From NCBI GenBank assembly GCA_963565915.1, contig OY751487.1, forward strand, positions 2,790,001-2,854,000: 64,000 nucleotides of DNA, read 5' to 3'. This stretch comes from Entoloma clypeatum (lineage: Eukaryota > Basidiomycota > Agaricomycetes > Agaricales > Entolomataceae). How positions within the stretch are numbered: position 1 is the stretch's first letter; every line of letters begins with the position of its first letter. Shown here piece after piece: positions 55,255 to 64,000 of the stretch. A model generated the notes under the pieces. It saw only the letters and a program-made list of their open reading frames with translations, was not told the origin of the DNA and did not search any database. Made by a program: the position numbers and the translations under genes.

Positions 55255-58200
55255 ACGATGCTAAGTCGCGACCCTTATCTATTAAACGGACTTGCTTGCC
55301 TTGTATGACTGCAGACAATAGAACCTATGTCATCCCTGCCAAGCGAGCCGCTGCGTCGACTAAGATTGTGAAGGGAGATAAACCTCCGAAAAGACGAGAA
55401 ATCAGGCTGTTAGCGCAGCTCAAAACACGACGAGGACCAAAGGTTATCCGACCTGAGGTTGACAGCGGATGTGAACACACATGCATTCATCCCAGAATAG
55501 TACACGAACAGAACCTCCCCACGCGAGGAATACCACCCATAGCAATTCTAAATGCGGATGGATCACCAAATCGACAACAGAAAGCGAGCCAACTTGCCGA
55601 AGTCAAACTGGATTTGGGAGCACATCAGGAAACCATGGAAGCAATGATACTGGACATTGGGAGGACGGACATGCTCTTGGGACATGACTGGTTGGTACAC
55701 CACAACCCCACAATCAATTGGACAACCAGCGCGGTAACATTTAACCGGTGCCCAACAACATGTTGAACCAAACACTCGGATTTTAGAATTAACCTTAATG
55801 GTCGCAAACACCGGGTTTGCATGGTTGAGGTACGCGACAAAGATGCACCCAAAAGGTCGGATCAGAAATGGAAGCCTGGAGACCCTATTTTGGAAGCTGT
55901 CACTCCCACACCACCTCCCACAACCAAACGACCCTCATATGTTGAACGATTTGCTCATCTTTTCGAGAAAGAGAACTTTGACAAGATCCCAAAGGAGAGG
56001 GAATGGGACCATGGTATCGAACTTACACCGGACGCACCAAAGGAACTAGGGGAAAATACATATCCTATGACGCAAAAGGAACAAGAAGAATTGGACGCAT
56101 TCATTGACGAGGGTCTAGCAACAGGAAAGATCCGCCCGTCCAAATCCCCTTATGCCTCCCCTTGCTTCTTCATCAACAAGAAGGATGGCTCCAAACGATT
56201 GGTACAAGATTACCGCATGGTCAATAAATTCACGGTCAAAGACAAGTTCCCACTCCCACGAATATCTGATCTCTTGGACGTACTGAAAGATGCGGTCTAC
56301 TTCAATAAAATGGACATCATGTGGGGTTATAACAACGTCCGGATTAAGGAGGGCGATGAATGGAAAGCTGCCTTCCTCACCAGTCGAGGATTGTTCGAAC
56401 CATTGGTCATGTTTTTTGGTCTTTGCAATTCCCCGGGAACGTTCTCCCGAATGATGGCTAGTCTATTCTGGGACCAGATCCGCCGACGTATCTGCGTGAT
56501 CTACATGGATGACATCGTGGTTATTGGTAAAACCAAGGAAGAACTCGCGCGAAACACTGAAGAAATCCTACAGATCCTATCGGACAATGATTTGTTCCTA
56601 AAGGAGAAGAAGTGTTTATGGGAAGTAACGAAATGTCCTATATTGGGATATGTGGTTGGTGAGGGACATGTTGAGATGGAAACTGAGAAGGTGGATACAA
56701 TTCGAAACTGGTGAGCACCCACATCAAAAAAGGAAGTTCAGAAGTTCCTTGGATTTGCTAACTTCTATCGACATTTTATTGAAGGGTACTCAAACATCGC
56801 AAAGCCTCTCACCGTGCTCACAGGCGGTACGGCATTTACTTCGGGACCAACAGAGCAGCAAGCTTTTGAAGGTCTCATATGGGCAATTACATCGGCACCA
56901 GTCTTGGCATTACCAAAACCAGAGGGACAGTTCAGGGTTGAAACCGATGCATCGGGCTATGCAATTGGAGCAGTCCTCTCTCAGAAGCAAGACGACAAAT
57001 GGCACCCCATCGCGTTCTTGTCGCGGACCATGTCCGCAGCCAAACAGAATTACGAGATATACGACAAGGAACTCCTGGCAGTTGTGGAAGCATTGAAAGA
57101 TTGGAGACACTATCTGCTCGAAGCCAGGGAACGTTTTGAAATCTTGACCGATCACAAGAACCTGGAATATTTCCGTCGCCCTCAGGACCTGAATCAACGA
57201 CAGTGACGCTGGAAAATGAAGTTACAATACTATGACTTCGAATTACGGAATGTGCCCGGCAAGACCAATGTGAAAGCGGACATCCTGTCACGCTTACCCT
57301 GGTATGAAGCGGAACTCGAACCACAGGACAGTGACCAAATGCTCAAGGAGGGACTATTCTTGAAAAATCCGTGGATCGCACGCATCAAGGGTTCAAACCG
57401 CATGGAGACAGAAGTAGCCCAGGGTCTAAAAAAGAATCCTCATTGGTATCAGCAGGAGAATGGGATCACCTATGCAGGAGAACGAGTCTATGTCCCGCCA
57501 GACCCACAATTACGACAAGAATTGATGTTTGAGTCACACGATGCACCAGTGGCCGGACATCCAGGACAGTACCAGACACATGAACTCCTCACTCGCACCT
57601 ACTGGTGGCCTACCATACTGCATGATGTGAAGAAGTACGTGAAGGGTTGCGACACTTGTCAACGCAACAAGATTAACCGACAAAAGCGACATGCTCCGCT
57701 ACATCCCCATGCAGCACCAAGTCACCCATGGGAAGACATAGGAATCGACGTCGTGGGACCGATACCAGAATCTGATGGAAAAAACGCAATTCTGGTCATC
57801 ACGGATAGACATTCAAAGATGCTTCACCTCATTCCGACAACCGTGGAACTATCGGCTGAAGGATTAGCCAAGATCTATCGGGATCAGATGAGGAAGCTTC
57901 ATGGGATCCCCAAGAAGATCATCAGCGATAGGGGACCGCAGTTTGCTGCGAAGTTCATGGAGACACTCTGCCGCATGTTAGGGATCAAGAGGAACCTGTC
58001 CACCGCATACCACCCACAGACTGATGGACAGGCCAAGTGATCGCATCAGGAAACAGAAGCATTCTTACGAAACTTTGTCAACCACCTACAGGATGATTGG
58101 GCTGAATGGATCGCAATCGCAGAGTTCCAGTACAATGACAAAGAACATCAGGCAACGAAGCACACCCCATTCTACCTCAACTACGGTTTACATCCGTGGA

Positions 58201-58793
58201 AGGGAGAGCTCGTGTTAGAAGATACTAATCCGGCTGCCAACGACTTCTTGAAAAACCTTAAACAGGCACGAGAAGAAGCCAATGCCACGCTGAAACAAGC
58301 ACAGGATCAGATGAAGAAGACAGTTGACACACGGCGAAGTCTGTCTCAGGACTACCGCATCGGAGACAAGGTGTGGCTGGAAGGGACTAACATCAGGACC
58401 GATCGCCCCTCAAAGAAACTTGATGCACTCCGACATGGACCATTCAAAGTCCCAGAGAAGAAAGGAGCTAGTGCGTACCTTCTTGATCTTCCGAAAACTT
58501 GAAAGGTGATTCACCCTGTGTTCAACGAGACCCTGTTGTCACCATATGAAACTCCGAAGTACGCCATCCAGAAAAAGAAACCAGCCCCTGATCCGATCAT
58601 CGTCGAAGGATGAGAAGAATACCATGTGTCTACGATCCTAGACTCTCGAAAGTTCCGCAGAAAGATCCAGTACCTCGTCCAGTGGGAAGGATATGGCCCA
58701 GAAGAGAACACATGGGAACCGCGAGCTAATGTTCAGAACGCTCAAGATTTGATCCATGATTTCCATCGGCAGAACCCGTCTCGACCACAATAA
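55255..58793 (+). pseudogene. Element 2 pol: protease, RT, RNase H, integrase, chromodomain
   Basis: One continuous frame with six in-frame stops, all TGA (55764, 56712, 57204, 58038, 58500, 58611), and no visible frameshift. Domain order: aspartic protease (EVDSGCEHTCIHP, active-site DSG; later DMLLGHDWLVHH); RT (KDKFPLPRISDLLDVLKD, YMDD in CVIYMDDIVVIG); RNase H ([29 protein letters not shown]); integrase zinc finger (HDAPVAGHPGQYQTHELLTR, CDTCQRNK) and core (IGIDVVGPIPES, IISDRGPQFAAKF); and a C-terminal chromodomain ([20 protein letters not shown]), which would direct integration to heterochromatin. The protein cannot be made as a whole from this copy. Confidence 0.9.
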
Positions 58794-59050
58794 AAGACGA
58801 GTTCTCAAAACCCATGGCAGTATCGACCTCATCAGTCAACCACACACTGAGTTCCCCGCTCTAGTCTTCTCCCTGCCCAATATAGCCACCCCTTTCTTCT
58901 TTTACCTCTCAACCATCCTCACCGCCATGTCAAACACCATCGTCACCTCCACCTCCACCACCGACATCAACCCCGCCATCGCCGCCCTTATGAACGAAGC
59001 GCTCTCCATGAGAGACCAAATCCATGCCCTTGAAACTTCCCTCGCCGATC
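58794..59050 (+). other. Spacer with gag-like start, origin unresolved
   Basis: No 3' LTR of element 2 is present where expected. Instead there is a pyrimidine-rich leader and an ATG at 58928 opening MSNTIVTSTSTTDINPAIAA, then ALSMRDQIHALETSLADL, which looks like the N-terminus of a Ty3-type gag. It is cut at 59051 by the copia LTR. Confidence 0.4.
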
Positions 59051-59360
59051 TGTTGAAACTTTTCCCATCACGTAGATTAGATTATATTACATTACATCAC
59101 GTGACCTTTACATATCTTCATTACATACTTGTTTGGTTGGTACAAACAGTAGTACGGTATATAAGACCAGGAAACTGTCAATATCAACAAGTTGTCTCTT
59201 GACTCTTAACCACCTCCATCGCTCTCACCAGCCTCAACCGCTCTCACTAGCCTTACCCCCTCCAAACCATGTAAGTGACCATAGCGGTATCGTAGAGTAC
59301 TTCCACTGTAGCTATGTTGCTCAGTACACCTGTGGCTAGCGCCCAGGTGGAACTTCAACA
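59051..59360 (+). repeat. 5' LTR of element 3 (Ty1/copia)
   Basis: 310 bp with perfect 7-bp terminal inverted repeats, TGTTGAA and TTCAACA. TATA box TATATAAG at 59158-59165. The 3' copy must lie beyond the right edge. Confidence 0.85.
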
Positions 59361-59375
59361 GGTTATGGGCCCCGG
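59361..59375 (+). other. Primer binding site of element 3, initiator tRNA-Met half type
   Basis: GGTTATGGGCCCCGG abuts the LTR. Its reverse complement, ending GGGCCCATAACC, matches the anticodon stem-loop of an initiator tRNA-Met (CAT anticodon followed by AA). Drosophila copia and yeast Ty5 use this cleaved-tRNA priming. Confidence 0.7.
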
Positions 59376-59724
59376 ATAGCAGAGGGACTTGGGAAACGCT
59401 GGCAACAGCGAGTACCTGCCCACTCTACCCTGGTTGGCAAAGAACCGATCGAAAGATCTAGGTTCTGAGTCTTACTTCTTCACATATGAACCTGGGAACG
59501 TCATTACGACAAGTACCTGTCATGAGATGTCCCTAAGGGGATTGACCTAGTACACTCCATGTGGAAACGTTGATCGCACCTTATACGTTTCTGACATATA
59601 AAGGGTTTTCCCGTGACCGCTATTCCTAAAGGGAATATATCATAAGGAATCATTTAAATTGTTTTCTTAAATCATATTCATAACATATCACTGATTGGGA
59701 ACCCTTTTTTAGATTCATCTAAAA

Positions 59725-60084
59725 ATGTCTACCTCTCGTTCTGCCCTCGACATCATCACCACCTTTGACGGCATCGACTACCAGAGCTGGGCCGAGAAAA
59801 TGAAGTCTTACCTCCTCCATCAAGGAGTCTGGCGCATCGTCTCTGGCGACATCACTCGTCCCGTGATCGCCGACTTCACCACTACGGTCTCCACTCCCGG
59901 TCCCACCGCCGCTGCTCCTCCTGTGCTGGTTACCACTGTTGACCAGCCCGGCTTCCGCAAGGAAGAAAAAGCCTGGATTAGGGACGACGACACAGCCCTT
60001 GGAGCGATCCGTCTGAAAGTCTCTGAGGCGATCAGGCGACATATCAAGACAGCACCTCGGCACTTGGCGCGTGGAAAACGCTAA
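59725..60084 (+). pseudogene. Element 3 gag, N-terminal part (frameshifted)
   Basis: Start of the copia gag: MSTSRSALDIITTFDGIDYQ then SWAEKMKSYLLHQGVWRIVS, the conserved W-x(n)-L-x-W-like gag start (UBN2/DUF4219-like). The frame is lost after HIKT near 60048, where a one-base shift moves coding into the frame of the following entry (ALGAWKTLKDAYSKVS). Confidence 0.8.
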
Positions 60085-63000
60085 AGGATGCCTACTCCAA
60101 GGTATCCCCGGCTGTCATCTTCAGCGACTTCAAGGCCGCCGCCACCTTCAAGCTGTCAGGACGCGACCCCGTGCCTGAAATCGAACGCCTGGGGTCTCTT
60201 TTCGCCCGGCTCGCCAATTCGAACTTTATCGTCCCCGATCTGATGCAGGCAATGGTCCTGGCCAATGCAATTCCCGACGCCTGGTCGTCACTTTCCACTG
60301 CCCTTTTCCAAGTCTACGACGCCGACAATTTCACCTACAAAGCCGTCGCCGAGAGCATCATCTCTGAATACAGGTGCAAGTATTCGGTTGGGTCTACTCG
60401 TGTGTCCAATGAGCAGGCCCGGAAAATTTCCGGGACAAAGCGCAAGAGGCAGGACCCCAAAAGCGCTAACAATGTGGACAACACGTCCGACCATGTGGAA
60501 GAAACAGTTGAGTTTGTTGCTCCTGCCATTCACTTCCCCCCTCTTCCGGCACCGTCCTTCACCACCGTCACTGGCCGTGGGAAAATGACAAGTACCACAC
60601 AGCCCGATTCAGGAAAAATGCAGTCGCTCCTGCAACGCATGAACCCGCCTCCTTCTCAGTACACCAGACTTCCATCTGGAAAACCATCTGTGTGGAAAAA
60701 GAACGATCATGTCCGTAAACTCGCACGGAACATTGGTGCTCGTCCCTCAGGGTCAAACCTTCGAATTCTGGATATGATTATCCCAGAAGAAGATGGAAGA
60801 CCATCCAAGCAGCGTCGAGTCACTCCGCCTTTGGATGACTCCCTCAGGATGATGGACATAGACCATCAAAGCGAGCGGATGGGGCCGGAACAATTCGAAG
60901 ATGGGCTGATCGAACTTGACGGTTCGTCACATCCTTCTCTCAAACTTGACCAAATGGGAAACGCTAATAATCATGCACAGACGTTTGAATATATATTAGC
61001 TAGTACCGATGCAGATAGTATAGATCTCTTTAGTGATGATCTGTACAAAAAATATATCAAACATTTCGCGTCCTGCACACACTGCAAAGAGAGAGAACGC
61101 GCTCAGTGGATCTTAGATTCTGGCGCATCATTACACTTTACCCATGAGTTCAAAGACTTCGCGTATTACAGGCCTCTCAAGGCTAAGTGATTTGTCCAAA
61201 CAGCTGCAAAGGGAAAGAAACTGGAAATTCTCGGAGTTGGGGCTGTTCCAGTACGGCATACCCTAAATGGGGAAATAAAAACCCACCTTCTCCGACCTGT
61301 ATTCTACATTCCGGACATGGACACACGCCTATTGTCCCTAGGCGTCTTCCTCAATCACGGTTACAAAGTAGACGGAATGCGTGGAGAAATCAACATCTCC
61401 AAAGGACGGAACAAAATACAGTTCTCGCCTCACATTCTCGGACAAACCATTTATTGGTTAGACACTGAAATACGCTATGACCAAATCCACGCGATCTCTA
61501 GCGAAATCACTGTCGAAACCTGGCACAAACACCTTGGCCACCCAAATGACCAGGCGCTCAATAAGATTCCCACCAGTACCAAAGGAGTACCCAAAACATT
61601 AGTACGTGAGAAATCACAGGAAAGCTGCACAGGGTGTCTCAAAGGGAAAATGCTGAATCAGTCATACCCCAATTCAATGACGAGGGCTGTCAAACCCTTC
61701 GATCTGATTCATTCAGACCTGAAACAGATATCCACGGCATCGTACCACAAGTACAAATACTTCCTCACGTTTTTGGACGATTTTTCATCTCATGTCTGGG
61801 TCGTCTTGCTTAGGAAAAAGTCTGGTGCCATTACGGCACTAAGACAGTTTCTTGCGATGATCCAGAACCAATTTGCTGTTACTCCTAAGAAGTGGCGAGT
61901 TGATGGAGGTGGAGAATTTGATGAATACAAAGATGTACTTGCCGATCATGGAATTCTGATCGACGTCACACTCCCATATCAGCACCAGCAGAATGGTAGA
62001 GCAGAAAGGATCAATCGAACACTATGGGAAAAATCTCAGGCATTGCGCTTCGATGCATGCTTACCGCTGATGTGGTGGGAATTCTGTTTGGAACACACAG
62101 CATTTCTCTACAACAGAACCCCCATGCAGCGTCTTGAATGGAAAACCCCTTACTTCAGGGTGACCAATGAGATCCCCGACATGTCCAGCGTCAGAGTATT
62201 TGGATGTCAGGCATATGTATATATCCCAAAGGAGAAACGTAGGAACTCCCTGGAATCAAGATCCCGATTGATGATTTATCTCGGATCGAAACCAGGGGTC
62301 AAAGGATACCGCTTCATGGATCCTGAGACCAACACGATTTTCATGGGCGGGAAAGCTATCTTTGATGAAAGCAAGTACCCTAGATGCCACATCGACCCGT
62401 TGCCAGAAAACCACCCAGAAATGGAAGACCCAGAGCCGGCTGATGAGTTTGAGGATCTCATTCCCGGCAGCAATGATGACGATAGTCACAACGAAACACC
62501 TCATGACCCAGTTCCCATTGAACAGGATCAACCTGAATCAGACAACGAACTGCCTGCCAGTGAGCCTGATGACGAACCACGAGTACCCACTCCGGAACCC
62601 GAGCAAGTACCAGATCGACCGATCAGGGAACGACGAGTTTGGAAGATGCCAGGAAGCATCTATGGGGAAGACACTCCAGCGTCTGATCTTGAAAAATTAG
62701 ATCGAAGACAGAGATTGGGCGGTCAAACGGCATGGATGAATGACCTCCTGATGGAGGCAATATCAGTCCAAGTTGGCATCGTTGAAATGTCCCACAAAGA
62801 CATATACCCTCTTCCAAATAAAGAAGACTGGTATGCGGCGGAACGTAAAGAGCTAGACATGCTCAAACGCCGCGGGGTGATCACAGAGCTAGTACCCCTG
62901 CCTGCAGGGAGGAAAGCTCTAAGGAACAAATGGGTTTATAACAAAAAGTCCGACGGGCGTCTGAAAGCACGCCTCGTCGCAAAAGGCTTTTCACAGGTAG

Positions 63001-63962
63001 AAGGGATCGACTTTGATCAGATCTTCTCACCAGTCGTAAGATATGAAACCGTCCGACTAATACTGGCATTGACAGCCCTTGAAGGGTGGTTCATGACACT
63101 TTTGGACGTCTCATCAGCCTTCCTCTATGGAACGCTCCGTGAAGTCATTTACATGCGACAGCCTGAGGGCTACATAGTAAAAGGGAAAGAACACCTCGTG
63201 TACCAACTATTCAAAGCTCTATATGGACTTAAGCAGGCCGCATTAGCCTGGTGGAGGGAACTTGATTCCTCCATGAAAAAGCTCGGCTTTGTCCGGCTTC
63301 ACTCCGATGCGGGAGTGTTCATTCACAAAAGTACCAACGGGGAAATTGTAATCGCCGTCATCTATGTCGACGACTCTGCTTTTCTCGGCACAAACCAGGA
63401 ATACACGCTAGAGAAAAAGAAGGCCTTCATGACCACATGGGAATGTAGGGACCTAGGGCACCTTGTACCTGATGGGGAACCGAAAGAATTTCTCTCTATC
63501 CAAATAAGGCAATGCGGGAAACGTATCTTCATCGATCAAGTACCTTACCTTGAGAAAATACTTGAACGAATGGGGATGAGCGAATCTAACGCCACCCATA
63601 CCCCACTTCCTACAGGCTACAAACCCATGATGTCCGAAGATGAACCCAATGCAAAACTTCAATCAAAGTACCAATCCGTCATCGGATCACTTCTATATCT
63701 GATGATTGGAACAAGGCCAGACATCTGTTTTGCTGTGATTAAAATGTCGCAATTTTCCGCAAATCCCACCAAACGCCATTTAGAAGTGGCTAGGGATATT
63801 TGCAGGTATCTGAAGGCGACAAAAAATTACGCAATCATGTATGATGGCGACTCAGGGAAAGGAATCTATGCATTCACAGACTCCGACTGGGCGTCAGATG
63901 AAAACACGAGGTCTACCACTGGCTTCTTCATATCACTGGCGTCTGGAGCAGTGACATTGTAA
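60049..63962 (+). pseudogene. Element 3 gag C-terminus and pol: protease, integrase, RT, RNase H
   Basis: A single frame to 63962 with one TGA at 61188-61190. The gag part (VPEIERLGSLFARLANSNFI) has no CCHC zinc knuckle before the protease motif WILDSGASLHFT. Then the pre-integrase motif (WHKHLGHPNDQALNKI, CTGCLKGKM) and integrase with D-D-E positions (LIHSDLKQI, WRVDGGGEFDEY, NGRAERINRTL). A long acidic linker (62400-62620) follows. Copia RT comes next (VYNKKSDGRLKARLVAKGFS, LDVSSAFLYGTL, VIYVDDSAFLG), then RNase H (YAFTDSDWASDENTRSTTGF). At 63955 the expected TWKS is broken by an extra base. Coding-like sequence continues to the right edge. Confidence 0.88.
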
Positions 63963-64000
63963 GAGCGACCTTACGATCCAAGACTCAAACTCAGATACTT

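Larger units (their letters stand above)
53208..58793 (+). mobile_element. Element 2: Tf1/sushi-type chromovirus (3' LTR not found)
   Basis: LTR, self-primer site, gag and pol with a C-terminal chromodomain. It is inserted into the pol gene of element 1. The 3' LTR was either lost or lies past the copia insertion and outside the window. Confidence 0.88.
59051..64000 (+). mobile_element. Element 3: Ty1/copia retrotransposon, 3' end outside window
   Basis: LTR, half-tRNA primer site, a 350-nt untranslated leader (59376-59724), gag and pol in copia order (integrase before RT). Two frameshifts and one nonsense codon show it is inactive. Confidence 0.88.

Noticed and set aside
55764..61190. TGA read as an amino acid (recoded) in the retroelements
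   Set aside because: Host genes here end in TGA (e.g. mL46, RPC82, PDE1 alternative), so TGA is a normal stop; decay explains the pattern better.
1..64000. CRISPR array, operon, tRNA or rRNA gene
   Set aside because: No regularly spaced repeats, no polycistronic layout, and no cloverleaf or rRNA sequence seen on either strand.

Overview
The window is a gene-dense piece of nuclear DNA from a filamentous basidiomycete, most likely an Agaricomycete. The evidence is that nearly every gene is cut by 50-60 nt GT-AG introns, intergenic gaps are small, and the proteins (Pin4-type RRM/R3H protein, basidiomycete S9 peptidase, striatin, Tf1-type chromovirus) fit that group. There are no bacterial features, RNA genes or CRISPR arrays. 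Reading frames were assembled by eye by joining exons whose splice sites and phases agree. Outer coordinates are firm for most genes; internal junctions are given only where I worked them out.

From 1 to about 49.7 kb the window is an ordinary housekeeping region, in order: an FG nucleoporin (partial, -), TRAPPC13 (+), V-ATPase subunit H (-), mitochondrial ribosomal protein mL46 (+), endonuclease G/NUC1 (-), a Pin4/Cip2-like RRM-R3H protein (-), a UBE2C-type ubiquitin-conjugating enzyme (-), the endocytic scaffold EDE1 (+), an unrecognised Ser/Pro-rich protein (-), class II cAMP phosphodiesterase PDE1 (+), striatin (-), TMA7 (-), an S9 serine peptidase (+), NOT1 (-), an MFS sugar transporter (-), gamma-tubulin (+), MBF1 (-), a tetraspanin (+), the 25S rRNA methyltransferase BMT2 (+), a small membrane protein (-), an acidic protein (+) and RNA polymerase III subunit RPC82 (+). 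The genes do not form one pathway. Their striking property is layout: six of eight head-to-head pairs have only 40-77 bp between start codons.

From about 50.2 kb to the right edge the window is a nest of LTR retrotransposons. A minus-strand Ty3/gypsy element (element 1), broken by a 200-N assembly gap, is cut inside pol by the 5' LTR of a plus-strand chromovirus (element 2). Element 2 has an LTR, a Tf1-like self-priming site, gag with two CCHC knuckles, and pol ending in a chromodomain. Downstream a plus-strand Ty1/copia element (element 3), with an initiator-tRNA half-molecule type primer site, runs off the right edge. Elements 2 and 3 are dead copies; all seven in-frame premature stops I found in them are TGA, and element 1 has lost its first reverse-transcriptase aspartate. 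This fits C-to-T decay at CpG.

I did not find a clearly new biological system. The best leads are the ultra-short bidirectional promoters, the exact 11-nt self-priming match in element 2, a likely 4-nt microexon in the tetraspanin gene, and the unrecognised 17.5-20.4 kb gene with a SUMO-interaction-like motif.
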